From assembly GCF_018333215.1 (NCBI RefSeq), contig NZ_BORO01000014.1:27047-91046 (forward strand): a stretch of 64,000 nt of DNA. The letters are read 5' to 3'. The translations under genes and the position numbers were made by a program. Source of the DNA: Oceanobacillus sp. J11TS1. Lineage in GTDB: Bacteria; Bacillota; Bacilli; Bacillales; Amphibacillaceae. The notes under the pieces are model-generated. The model was not told where the DNA came from. It worked only from the letters and a program-made list of their open reading frames with translations, and ran no database searches. Positions 1-8,006 of this stretch are shown here, in pieces (the first letter of the stretch is position 1; each line of letters begins with the position of its first letter).

Positions 1-651
1 GCCAGAGAAAAACAAGAATTTGGGTTGAAAATTATTGAAGCGCAAGAAGAAGAAAGAAAAAAACTTTCGCGGGAGATTCATGATGGACCAGCTCAAATGC
101 TGGCTAATGTACTTTTACGCTCAGATATTCTCGACTATGTCATAAAAAAAGGGAAAGCGGAGGAAATTTCTGAGGAGATTAAATCATTGCGGAAAAACGT
201 TCGCTCATCTTTAAGGGAAGTGCGCAGAATAATATACGATTTACGACCAATGGCTTTAGATGACTTAGGGGTTGTTCCAACGATACGAAAATATGTTGAC
301 AGGTTAACAGAGTATCACGATATACATGTTGAGTTTATCGTGTTTGGGAAAGAAAAAAGATTTAATTCAAAATATGAAGTTGCTTTATTCCGGTTAATGC
401 AAGAAGCTACTCAAAATGCGATTAAACATAGTGAAGCTTCGGAAATTAAGGTGAAGTTAGAAATAATGAAAAATAGATTGATACTGATTGTAGCAGATAA
501 CGGCAAAGGTTTTAACTTAGAAGAAAGAAGTGATGGTTCATTTGGTTTAATCGGGATGAAAGAGCGTGTTGAAATCCTTGATGGGAACCTCAATATTTCT
601 ACTGGTAAAGGAAAAGGAACCACAATTACAATAAATGTTCCATATTCTTAA
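1..651 (+). CDS. degS: Sensor histidine kinase DegS, C-terminal part (5' end outside window)
   Basis: The reading frame is open from base 1, so the gene begins upstream of the window; about 216 residues remain. DegS phosphorylates the response regulator DegU in the cytoplasm, controlling exoenzymes, competence and motility. Visible are the HisKA_3 dimerisation/phosphoacceptor block with EEERKKLSREIHDGPAQ (the His in REIHDGPAQ is the expected phosphorylation site) and the HATPase_c domain with the N box (QEATQNAIKHS), DNGKGF and GSFGLIGMKERV. The sensory N-terminal half is missing. degU follows after an unusually long gap of 565 bp. Identity rests on these motifs plus the neighbour degU. Confidence 0.93.
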   Translation, partial: AREKQEFGLKIIEAQEEERKKLSREIHDGPAQMLANVLLRSDILDYVIKKGKAEEISEEIKSLRKNVRSSLREVRRIIYDLRPMALDDLGVVPTIRKYVDRLTEYHDIHVEFIVFGKEKRFNSKYEVALFRLMQEATQNAIKHSEASEIKVKLEIMKNRLILIVADNGKGFNLEERSDGSFGLIGMKERVEILDGNLNISTGKGKGTTITINVPYS

Positions 652-1216
652 ACTTATGTATATAATAAGATATAGATATTGTAGGAAATAGTTGCTTCTT
701 GTAGAAAAGCAGAAAAACTTGAAATTAAGAGAAAGGCTATGGGGATAAGGAGAGAAAAGTTGTAATTAAGGAACATATATAAGACATTAAATATGTACAT
801 AAAAAGCTTAACATTTTCATGACGATGTGCTTATGTTAAGCAAAGTAAGCGATTAAAAAGTTAATATTTTGAGCTGAAATGAGACAGTAGCAACGATATG
901 TACTACAATAGACTTATTTATTAATAAAACTATCTATCTATTAATGATTAAGAAAACACATACGTGTTCAAAAGTGATGATAAAAAAGGACCAAGAAGTT
1001 CAAGGCAATGCGGGATTCCAGTAATGGAACGTATGCAGTTATATAGGTGAGCTTCAGACAAGCAAGCTAACGAACTTTAGACAGGATATAATGACTTTTA
1101 TGTTTCCCGCGCGCCGTGGGCAATAAGTTTCTTTTTCTGATGGGTCATTTTTAGCGGACTTTTGGACATCCTCTATAATTCAATTAGTATGATTACCTAG
1201 AAAAGGAGAATTATAT
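652..1216. other. Long degS-degU intergenic region with inverted repeat
   Basis: No convincing reading frame with a ribosome site is seen. A 9-bp perfect inverted repeat (GCTTAACAT at 806-814, ATGTTAAGC at 833-841) could form a hairpin but lacks a T tract. Bases around 1155-1178 (GGACTTTTGGACATCCTC) resemble the right half of a short repeat seen at 42070-42089 and, less well, at 22865-22880. In B. subtilis the two genes are nearly contiguous, so this spacer is large and may hold a separate degU promoter. Confidence 0.5.
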
Positions 1217-1909
1217 ATGGACGAGCAAAAAGAAGTAAGCATTGTATTAATTGACGATCACAAGTTATTTCGTGAAGGTGTCAAACGAATTTTAGAATTT
1301 GAGTCAGCATTTAAAGTAGTTGCCGAGGGAGATGACGGTTCTGATGCTGCTGACCTTGTAAGAGATAATAATCCAGACGTTGTGTTAATGGATATTAATA
1401 TGCCTAAAATTAATGGTGTGCAGGCGACTGCTGATTTATTAAGACAATTTCCAAATACAAAAATCATTATTTTATCTATTCATGATGATGAAAATTACGT
1501 GACGCATGCCTTGAAATCAGGAGCACAAGGATACTTATTAAAAGAAATGGATGCAGAAGCACTTGTGGAAGCAATTAAAGTAGTAAGCAGCGGCGGATCT
1601 TATTTACATCCTCGTATTACGCATAATTTAGTAAAAGAGTACCGTCGTTTAGCACGAGAAAATACTTCTAGTTTTGCAAATAGAAACGTAGAGCACCGCA
1701 AACCACTGCATCTATTAACAAGACGTGAATGCCAAGTACTTCAGTTGTTAGCAGAAGGGAAGAGCAATCGTGCAGTAGCGGAATCGCTCTATATTAGTGA
1801 AAAAACAGTTAAAAACCATGTGAGTAATATTCTGCAGAAAATGAACGTTAATGATCGTACCCAAGCAGTTGTATGTGCTATTCGAAAAGGTTGGGTAGAA
1901 GTTGTTTAA
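1217..1909 (+). CDS. degU: Response regulator DegU
   Basis: NarL/FixJ-type response regulator of 230 residues, the usual DegU length. The receiver domain (about 7-123) shows the acidic pair D13-D14, the phosphoacceptor D59 in VLMDINMP, and the conserved Lys in LLKEMDAE. The C-terminal LuxR-type HTH (about 163-225) has [40 protein letters not shown]-like organisation. The start is supported by AAGGAG at about 1203. It receives phosphate from DegS and controls degradative enzymes, competence and flagellar genes. A terminator follows directly. Confidence 0.97.
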   Translation: MDEQKEVSIVLIDDHKLFREGVKRILEFESAFKVVAEGDDGSDAADLVRDNNPDVVLMDINMPKINGVQATADLLRQFPNTKIIILSIHDDENYVTHALKSGAQGYLLKEMDAEALVEAIKVVSSGGSYLHPRITHNLVKEYRRLARENTSSFANRNVEHRKPLHLLTRRECQVLQLLAEGKSNRAVAESLYISEKTVKNHVSNILQKMNVNDRTQAVVCAIRKGWVEVV

Positions 1910-1925
1910 TCTATAATATATATAT

Positions 1926-1972
1926 AAAGCGCCCCGGTTTAGACTATTATCTCTATCGAGGTGCTTTTTGTT
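1926..1972 (+). terminator. Intrinsic terminator after degU
   Basis: AAAGCGCC (1926-1933) pairs with GGTGCTTT (1960-1967) with one G-T pair, followed by TTTTTG. Confidence 0.8.
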
Positions 1973-2229
1973 CTTACCGACCTAGAAACGTAATACATTT
2001 GCAGCAGATTATTAAAAGTACGATGCCCTGGTAAAAGGAGTTGCAATGCTGCCGGCGGGGAGGCGAAAAAAGCATTCGATTTTTAGCGGAGTTTCGTGTA
2101 GAATAATGAAAAGTAATGATGCGTAATTTAGAAAGAAGACAGTGATAGGAAAAAAGGTGGAATGCTTTACTTCCGCATTTTCATACTGTTATGGATTAGA
2201 ATGTCATAGATGTAAAGGAGAAATCGTTT

Positions 2230-3072
2230 ATGAAGATTGCTGTCATGTCAGATAGTACAGCGTACATTTCAAAAGAAGACCGCGAGAAATATGGAATTCA
2301 TATGGTCCCATTAAGCGTGAATTTTAATGAGGCTTCTTACCGTGAAGAGTTAGATATTACGACTGAAGAATTTTATCAGAAACTGGCAAGTGAAAAAGAT
2401 TTGCCAAGTACCTCACAGCCATCTATCGGGGAGATTACAAAAAAACTGGAAGAATTAGCGGAAGACTATGATGCTGTTATTTCTGTTCATTTATCCAGCG
2501 GCATTAGCGGTACATACCAAACAATGGTAAGTACGGGAGAAATGGTAGAAGGAATTGATGTTTATGCCTATGATTCGGAAATAAGCTGTATGGTACAAGG
2601 ATTTTATGCAATAGAGGCAGCGAAAATGGCTGCTGATGGACAATCTCCAGAAGCTATTTTAACAAGACTGGATGAGATGAAAAAAACAGTCCGTGCTTAT
2701 TTCATGGTCGATGATTTAGCGAATCTGCAACGAGGCGGCAGATTATCAAATGCTCAAGCAATACTCGGCAGTCTCTTGCAAGTAAAACCTATTCTCCATT
2801 TTGAAAATAAGTTAATCGTTCCATTTGAAAAAATCCGGACAAAGAAAAAAGCGATATCCCGCATCCTTGGTTTATTAGAAGACGATGTAACTGCAGGTAA
2901 GAATCTGCGTGTGGTATTTATCCATGCGAATAACCTGGCATATGCCGAAAAATTAGAAGCAGAATTTAAACAAAAACATCCAGAAATGGAAACATCGATT
3001 AGTTATTTTGGTCCAGTAATTGGGACTCACCTTGGAGAAGGCGCCATTGGTGTTGGTTGGTACGAAAAATAA
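2230..3072 (+). CDS. degV: DegV family fatty-acid-binding protein
   Basis: 280 residues, typical for the family. The N-terminus MKIAVMSDSTAYIS has the DegV signature, the middle has the TSQPS and SSGISGTYQ lipid-headgroup segments, and the C-terminal half has the RGGRLSNAQA motif followed by GTHLGEGAIGVGW. DegV-fold proteins bind fatty acids; in Gram-positives some act as FakB with a FakA kinase, but no fakA is in this window. Its place after degU and before comFA is as in B. subtilis. Start supported by AAAGGAGAAA just upstream. Confidence 0.93.
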   Translation: MKIAVMSDSTAYISKEDREKYGIHMVPLSVNFNEASYREELDITTEEFYQKLASEKDLPSTSQPSIGEITKKLEELAEDYDAVISVHLSSGISGTYQTMVSTGEMVEGIDVYAYDSEISCMVQGFYAIEAAKMAADGQSPEAILTRLDEMKKTVRAYFMVDDLANLQRGGRLSNAQAILGSLLQVKPILHFENKLIVPFEKIRTKKKAISRILGLLEDDVTAGKNLRVVFIHANNLAYAEKLEAEFKQKHPEMETSISYFGPVIGTHLGEGAIGVGWYEK

Positions 3073-3075
3073 AAG

Positions 3076-3118
3076 AAAACTTCATTCAGCGGAGAAATCC
3101 TGCACTGGATGAAGTTTT
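3076..3118 (+). terminator. Intrinsic terminator after degV
   Basis: AAAACTTCATTCAG (3076-3089) pairs with CTGGATGAAGTTTT (3105-3118); one mismatch in a 14-bp stem. Confidence 0.8.
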
Positions 3119-3215
3119 ACTATATATAGCCTAATGAAGCTTGAAAATGTGACTTTATCAAAACAATCGTTCTACTAAAAGACGTAAATCTAAATTTTTT
3201 CATGGAGGTGTTTGT

Positions 3216-4631
3216 TTGAATATTGATAAACGTATTTTAATGTCCCCTGCATTCCTCGCGCAAGCTTTATCTGGTAAACGATTATTAGAAGAGGAAGTCC
3301 CTATCCCTCAGAAATGTTTCGATGTTCTCCGTTCTACGAAGCAATTGATTCCTACTCCTGCAATAGAAAATCAAAAAGGTTCCGTTAAATGTATACGATG
3401 CGGCAATGTAGCGCTGCAATATTTCTCCGAATATCCTTGTGGAGTTTGTCAGCAAAACCATAAATATTGCCGAAACTGTATACAAATGGGGAGAGTAAGT
3501 GAATGTAAACCGTTGTACACATGGGGCGGAGCAGCAGTAAATTGGCCCAGACATTCTCAACCATTAACCTGGACGGGAAATTTAACAACTGCTCAAAGGA
3601 AAGCAGCCGCTCAATTACAGGAGGCCGTTGAAGAAAAAATTCCCGCCTATTTATGTTGGGCAGTTTGTGGAGCCGGCAAAACGGAAATGCTTTTCCCGCC
3701 ACTTACCTCTGCTTTAAAACGTGGTTATCGGATAGCTTTAGCTTCCCCCCGCGTAGATGTAATTCGCGAGCTGTTACCGAGGATGGGACAAGCTTTTCAA
3801 GGCGTATCCATCGAAGCTCTTTACGGAGGAAGCGAGCATCGGACAGGTATGGCGCAATTGATACTAGCAACCACACACCAGCTCATGCGTTATCATCAAG
3901 CGTTTGATGTATTAATTATTGATGAAGTCGACGCCTTTCCTTATTACTTGGATAAAAGCCTAATGTATGCTGCCAAGCAGGCTGTTAAGAAGCAATCCAC
4001 CACTTTATACCTCACAGCCACCCCGCGTAAGAATTTCAGGCTGCAAATGAAGCTGGGAAAATTACCACATGTATTTGTGCCTCTGCGTTACCATGGACAT
4101 CTCTTACCTGTTCCTAAATTTAAACTTGCTTTTCGTCTTACGAATCAACTTGCAAACCAAAAACTTCCCAATGCTTTTCGGCAATGGCTGATTCATAGAC
4201 AAAATCCAAAGCGGCAATTACTCCTTTTTGTGCCGAAGATTGCGATGATAAAGGAATTAAAAGGGGTGATTACCTCATTGTTAATGGAAGTGGACGCTAT
4301 TTCTGCTCCCGACCAATTAGAAGCTGTTTATGCAGCGGATGAAGAAAGAGAAGTGAAAATTAATCAATTTCGCCAAAAGGAACTGCATGTCCTTATTACT
4401 ACGACCATATTGGAAAGAGGGGTGACTTTTCCTTCCGTTGATGTAGCTGTATTGAATGCCGGACATGACGTGTTTAATGAAGCAGCTCTCGTTCAAATTG
4501 CTGGACGGGCAGGCAGAAGCGCCGATGATCCAACAGGAGAAGTGGTCTTTTTCCATGATGGGAAAACAGATGCAATGGAAAAGGCAAGGCAAATGATTGT
4601 AGAAATGAATGCTAGGGGGAGGAAGATTTGA
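3216..4631 (+). CDS. comFA: Late competence DNA helicase/translocase ComFA
   Basis: DEAD-box-type ATPase that drives uptake of single-stranded transforming DNA at the inner face of the membrane. A zinc site is made of C59, C62, C75, C78, C85 and C88. Walker A is GAGKT (152-156), Walker B is DEVD (236-239), then the TATPR motif and a C-terminal helicase domain with QIAGRAGRS. 471 residues, normal for ComFA. Start is TTG 5 nt after GGAGGTG. It overlaps comFC by 4 nt, so the two are co-translated; comFB is absent between them. No clear ComK box was found upstream. Confidence 0.96.
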   Translation: MNIDKRILMSPAFLAQALSGKRLLEEEVPIPQKCFDVLRSTKQLIPTPAIENQKGSVKCIRCGNVALQYFSEYPCGVCQQNHKYCRNCIQMGRVSECKPLYTWGGAAVNWPRHSQPLTWTGNLTTAQRKAAAQLQEAVEEKIPAYLCWAVCGAGKTEMLFPPLTSALKRGYRIALASPRVDVIRELLPRMGQAFQGVSIEALYGGSEHRTGMAQLILATTHQLMRYHQAFDVLIIDEVDAFPYYLDKSLMYAAKQAVKKQSTTLYLTATPRKNFRLQMKLGKLPHVFVPLRYHGHLLPVPKFKLAFRLTNQLANQKLPNAFRQWLIHRQNPKRQLLLFVPKIAMIKELKGVITSLLMEVDAISAPDQLEAVYAADEEREVKINQFRQKELHVLITTTILERGVTFPSVDVAVLNAGHDVFNEAALVQIAGRAGRSADDPTGEVVFFHDGKTDAMEKARQMIVEMNARGRKI

Positions 4632-5302
4632 ATTTTTGTTTATACTGCCATGTACAATTAGAAAGATCATTAACTTGGACTAACTGGCTGACTGTGGAAG
4701 ATAACGACGTATTATGCTCCTCCTGCGCTGATAAACTGGAACGGATTTCTGGAGAACGATGCGAGGTATGCAGCCGGGCATGGAGCTCAGCGCTCTGTTT
4801 AGACTGCCAGCAGTGGAGACAACTAGGGGAAAATATAGAAAGAAATTATTCTATTTTCTATTATAATGATACAATACGTGAAATGATCAGCCAGTGGAAA
4901 TTTCGGGGAGATTATGTGTTAAGAGAAATTTTTCGAAATGACCTCAAAGATACTTTTGAAAAAGAGTTTGCAGGCAATTCTTCTATGGCAATTGTCCCTA
5001 TCCCATTAAGTGAAAGCAGAATGCATGAAAGAGGATTTAATCAGTCGCTTGCTCTAGCAGAGATGCTGGATGCTCCTGTAAAACAAGTATTAGGAAGGAA
5101 AAGCGATGAAAAGCAGGCAAAGAAAAATCGCGAGGCGCGTTTGAGGAGGAATAATCCTTTCTTTATTACAGAACCGCTAAAGCAAGCGGTCCTGATTATT
5201 GATGATATTTATACAACAGGTACAACTGTGCGGCAAGCAGCACAGCAGCTAAAGCTTCACGGCTGCCCGGCTGTGTACGCCTTAACGTTAGCACGGAGTT
5301 AG
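4628..5302 (+). CDS. comFC: Phosphoribosyltransferase-like competence protein ComFC
   Basis: 224 residues. The N-terminus carries paired cysteines C4/C7, C30/C33, C45/C48 and C57/C60, the usual double zinc ribbon. The C-terminal part is a phosphoribosyltransferase fold with PIPLSESRMHERGFNQS and the PRPP-like loop VLIIDDIYTTGTT. ComFC works with ComFA in DNA uptake; its exact reaction is not established. TTG start overlaps the comFA stop. A truncated, frameshifted second copy of this gene lies 1 kb downstream (6326-6470), so this is the functional copy. Confidence 0.95.
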   Translation: MNFCLYCHVQLERSLTWTNWLTVEDNDVLCSSCADKLERISGERCEVCSRAWSSALCLDCQQWRQLGENIERNYSIFYYNDTIREMISQWKFRGDYVLREIFRNDLKDTFEKEFAGNSSMAIVPIPLSESRMHERGFNQSLALAEMLDAPVKQVLGRKSDEKQAKKNREARLRRNNPFFITEPLKQAVLIIDDIYTTGTTVRQAAQQLKLHGCPAVYALTLARS

Positions 5303-5358
5303 AAGTGCAGGCTTAAACAGGTGGAAAATAAAACTGCTTCCAAAACAGGGAAACGATT

Positions 5359-5367
5359 TGTTATAAT
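5359..5367 (+). promoter_or_regulatory. Extended -10 promoter element downstream of comFC
   Basis: TGTTATAAT matches an extended SigA -10. No good -35 is seen. The context GATTTG.TATAATAAA.GTAATCT recurs at 6509-6530 after the comFC remnant, so the promoter was duplicated with the gene. Confidence 0.5.
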
Positions 5368-5597
5368 AAATGTAATCTAAAGCGCAGGAAAATATACCAC
5401 CAATCGCGGAGTTTTTTCCCACACAAGAAAATACAAGTCATTGAAGTTGAACCAGTAGTTTCATTCGTGATATAGCAGCGATTCCGCCACCCTTGACCTT
5501 GTTTGTATGGATGAAGCATGTTCAAATGTTAAAAATGGAGGCTGGTCGTATTCCAGGCATAGTGGGAAAAAACTATATTATTCAAAGGAGAGAATGA

Positions 5598-6200
5598 ATG
5601 AAAAGAGTATCTATGATATTAATAATAGGATTATCGACATTGGCTTTCGTTGCTTGCAGCCAAATTGATACAAATGCAAACACTATTTCAGCAGGTGAAT
5701 TAACAGAGAGGGAAGACGCCATACTTTCAATCACTTCAGATAAATCATTTGTGTTTGATTTCAGTATAGATAGTGAATATAAAGAAGTAGCTGTATGGAT
5801 TGAAAAATATGAATTAGGTAATTTGGTCGATGATCGTTTAGGGTATATGACAACAGAGGCTGAGCAAAGTGGCTCCATTATTTTTACACTTTTAGAGAAC
5901 GTTAGTGAAGATAATAATATATTTAATATTGGAGTTGGCACTGATGAGAGCTTGACCTCAGTAAATGTGCCGGATAAAAAATCAAATGAAATAGAGAATA
6001 TGACAAGTGTGTGGGGGAATATTCCAAAAAACAAAGCTTTAAACGATGGTGAAGTAGTATTAGCAGATATTTCTTATTCTCAAGATGAAAATGGAATACA
6101 TTCACTAACAACAGATTTTTATGAAGATCCCGCGGCCCATATGAATGAGCTTGAAGAATATGACGTTGCTTATTTACTTAAGGCTGAATTTATCAAGTAA
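5598..6200 (+). CDS. Putative lipoprotein of unknown function
   Basis: 200 residues. The N-terminus has a short basic start, a hydrophobic run and a lipobox ending FVAC with the lipid-accepting Cys at position 20, so it should be anchored on the outer face of the membrane. The rest is acidic, beta-rich looking, without a motif I recognise. ATG is 7 nt after AAAGGAG. It is not part of the usual comF-yvyF order: it sits between intact comFC and a comFC remnant, which suggests arrival by a recombination event that duplicated comFC. A terminator follows. Function unknown. Confidence 0.75.
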   Translation: MKRVSMILIIGLSTLAFVACSQIDTNANTISAGELTEREDAILSITSDKSFVFDFSIDSEYKEVAVWIEKYELGNLVDDRLGYMTTEAEQSGSIIFTLLENVSEDNNIFNIGVGTDESLTSVNVPDKKSNEIENMTSVWGNIPKNKALNDGEVVLADISYSQDENGIHSLTTDFYEDPAAHMNELEEYDVAYLLKAEFIK

Positions 6201-6256
6201 ATGCCAGTAAAAATTAGAAAATCTTAAAACGTAATATAAAACACTGTAAATGGGCT

Positions 6257-6308
6257 GGGCTGTTGCACAATTGTTTAAGTAATTGTGCAACAGCTCATTC
6301 TTCTTTTT
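6257..6308 (+). terminator. Strong terminator after the lipoprotein gene
   Basis: GGGCTGTTGCACAATT (6257-6272) pairs with AATTGTGCAACAGCTC (6281-6296), 16 bp with one G-T, followed by a T-rich stretch. Confidence 0.85.
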
Positions 6309-6325
6309 AAGAAGCAGTTGAACCA

Positions 6326-6470
6326 CTAGAAAGGCCCCCTTGATTTGGTCTAACTGGCTGCCAATAGAAGAGGACGCGGTTTTATGTTTATCCTGTGCTA
6401 ATAACCTGCACAGCAATTAAAACTTCAGGGTTGACCTGCAGTGTATTCGTTAACATTAGCGAGAGGGTAA
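6326..6470 (+). pseudogene. Decayed, internally deleted second copy of comFC
   Basis: Codons from 6346 read WSNWLPIEEDAVLC then LSCANNL, matching comFC WTNWLTVEDNDVLC then SSCADKL. From 6411, in another frame, the sequence reads QQLKLQG-stop-PAVYSLTLARG-stop, matching the comFC C-terminus QQLKLHGCPAVYALTLARS. About 160 internal codons are lost, there is a frame change upstream of 6346, and TGC became TGA at 6432. The homology continues about 60 bp past the stop, including the TATAAT. The divergence suggests an old duplication or a copy from a related strain. Confidence 0.88.
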
Positions 6471-6511
6471 AGGCTTATTGCAAGGAAGTCTCCCCAAATC
6501 AATACACGATT

Positions 6512-6520
6512 TGCTATAAT
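6512..6520 (+). promoter_or_regulatory. Extended -10 promoter upstream of yvyF
   Basis: TGCTATAAT is an extended SigA -10 about 200 bp before yvyF. It is the paralogue of 5359-5367. It may drive the yvyF-flgM operon. Confidence 0.5.
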
Positions 6521-6723
6521 AAAGGTAATCTTCCTTCCAGTGACAGCATAAAGAATAATGAAATTCAGGGATTAATTTTGCTTTTACTATTAACAAATGC
6601 GGAGATGTTGACGATGATATAAACAAGCAAAATCATTTCGTGAAAAAATAAGTCCTAATATAAAGAGTTTCATTATAATAAAATAATTTTGAGAACGTTG
6701 TTTAGTGGAAAGGGGAAACAAAC

Positions 6724-7146
6724 ATGGGAGAACTAGCAAATTGCGAACGCTGTAATCGTGTGTTTGTAAAGCAACTTCGAGATATATGTAGAGATTGTTA
6801 TAAAAAAGAAGAAGAAGACTTTCGAACCGTATACCATTTTTTAAGGAAACGTAATAATCGAACTGCTACAATGGCGCAAATTGTAGAAGAAACATGTGTA
6901 GAAGAAAGTCTTATTCAAAAGTTTGTTCGAGAAAGAAGACTTCAGCCAGCAGATTTTCCGAATTTATCCTATCCATGTGAGAGGTGCCAACAGCCTATTA
7001 ACCAAGGAACCATTTGTGAGCACTGTCAGCAGCAGCTGAAGGAAGACTTGTTGAAGCATGAAGCGGTCGAATCTGCACACCAAAAAGTGTTAGATGCAGA
7101 AAGAGAAAGAACGTATTACACAAAAGGGCATTGGAATAAAAGTTAA
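6724..7146 (+). CDS. yvyF: Flagellar operon zinc-ribbon protein YvyF
   Basis: 140 residues, as in the YvyF (TIGR03826-type) family. An N-terminal CERCNRVF...CRDC and a C-terminal CERCQQPI...CEHC form two zinc knuckles, flanking a helical middle with an HTH-like segment. It heads the flgM operon in Bacillus. In B. subtilis it is linked to flagellar regulation, but no biochemical activity is agreed. Start supported by GGAAAGGGG upstream. Confidence 0.9.
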   Translation: MGELANCERCNRVFVKQLRDICRDCYKKEEEDFRTVYHFLRKRNNRTATMAQIVEETCVEESLIQKFVRERRLQPADFPNLSYPCERCQQPINQGTICEHCQQQLKEDLLKHEAVESAHQKVLDAERERTYYTKGHWNKS

Positions 7147-7211
7147 TGTATATCGAACAAAAGTGATGCAGGATGTAGTCAATTCACTCATTACTAGTAA
7201 GGGGTGTAAAA

Positions 7212-7475
7212 ATGAAAATTAACGGACCGAATCCAACGAATTTTAATCCATATAAACAGGCATTTAAGAAAAGCCAGGAGATCGAGTCGGAATCATATAA
7301 GAAAGACAGTATTGAAATATCGCACGAAGCGAAGAAATTACAAAAACAAGATCAGCCAGATCAAAAGCGGGCAGAATATGTGAATGAAATAAAGCAGAAG
7401 ATTGATGCAAATCAATACAAAATAGATTATGAGAAACTAGCTCAAAAAATGCGTGATTTCTGGACTGGAAAGTAA
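7212..7475 (+). CDS. flgM: Anti-sigma factor FlgM
   Basis: 87 residues. FlgM binds and inhibits SigD until the hook-basal body is done. The C-terminal half (RAEYVNEIKQKIDANQYKIDYEKLAQKM-like region) is the FlgM SigD-binding domain; the N-terminus MKINGPNPTNFNPY is typical for Bacillus FlgM. RBS AAGGGGTG lies 7 nt before the ATG. flgN follows after 28 bp. Confidence 0.93.
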   Translation: MKINGPNPTNFNPYKQAFKKSQEIESESYKKDSIEISHEAKKLQKQDQPDQKRAEYVNEIKQKIDANQYKIDYEKLAQKMRDFWTGK

Positions 7476-7503
7476 GTGTATCACGGTCAAAGGAGGAAAA
7501 TGT

Positions 7504-7986
7504 GTGACCATTCAATTGACCCAGGCAATGAATGATTTAACGGCAACGCATAAAGAATTGCTGGAATTATCCAAGCAAAAAACAGAGGCACTAACGAATA
7601 ACAAATTAGACGAATTTCAAGCATTGCTTCTACAACAACCAAAACTTGTCCGTAAGCTGGAGGCTCAAGAGGCGAAAAGGCAGGAAATTGTAGAATCATG
7701 GAATGAACGGCAGTCTCCTTCAGCAAATGATCTGACAATTACAGAGATCTTAAATAGATTAGATGAAGAAGAACAAAAAACGGTAGAAGCTTCAGCTATT
7801 GCTTTGACCGATGCGATTACTGATTTAAAAAGACAAGAACAACTAAATAAAGCATTACTAGAAGAATCAATGAAGTTTGTGCAGCTTTCCATGGAATTAA
7901 TCAATCCATCTATGCAATCGATGAACTATGGAGCAGCGTCTTCCGGAAAGATGCCCAATCGATCTCTTTTTGATTCAAAGGCGTAA
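7504..7986 (+). CDS. flgN: Flagellar export chaperone FlgN
   Basis: 160 residues from a GTG at 7504, chosen because AAAGGAGG ends 8 nt before it; an upstream in-frame GTG at 7453 overlaps flgM and has no ribosome site. All-helical FlgN/YvyG family with long coiled segments (LLELSKQKTEALTNN; LNRLDEEEQKTVE). It keeps the hook-filament junction proteins FlgK and FlgL export-competent; both are encoded directly downstream. Confidence 0.92.
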   Translation: MTIQLTQAMNDLTATHKELLELSKQKTEALTNNKLDEFQALLLQQPKLVRKLEAQEAKRQEIVESWNERQSPSANDLTITEILNRLDEEEQKTVEASAIALTDAITDLKRQEQLNKALLEESMKFVQLSMELINPSMQSMNYGAASSGKMPNRSLFDSKA

Positions 7987-8006
7987 ATAAAGGAGAGAAG
8001 TTTTTC

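Noticed and set aside
2046-2126. 26-codon frame with AAAGGAG before degV
   Set aside because: Very short, unusual composition, no neighbour support; the sequence more likely holds the degV promoter (TAGAAT near 2099).
3144-3172. Possible ComK box pair upstream of comFA (AAAA-N5-CTTT and AAAA-N5-GTTC)
   Set aside because: Only partial matches and a 3-bp gap between boxes, which fits none of the known ComK spacings.
6395-6622. 75-residue frame downstream of the lipoprotein gene
   Set aside because: Runs through the comFC remnant in a wrong frame and has no ribosome site.
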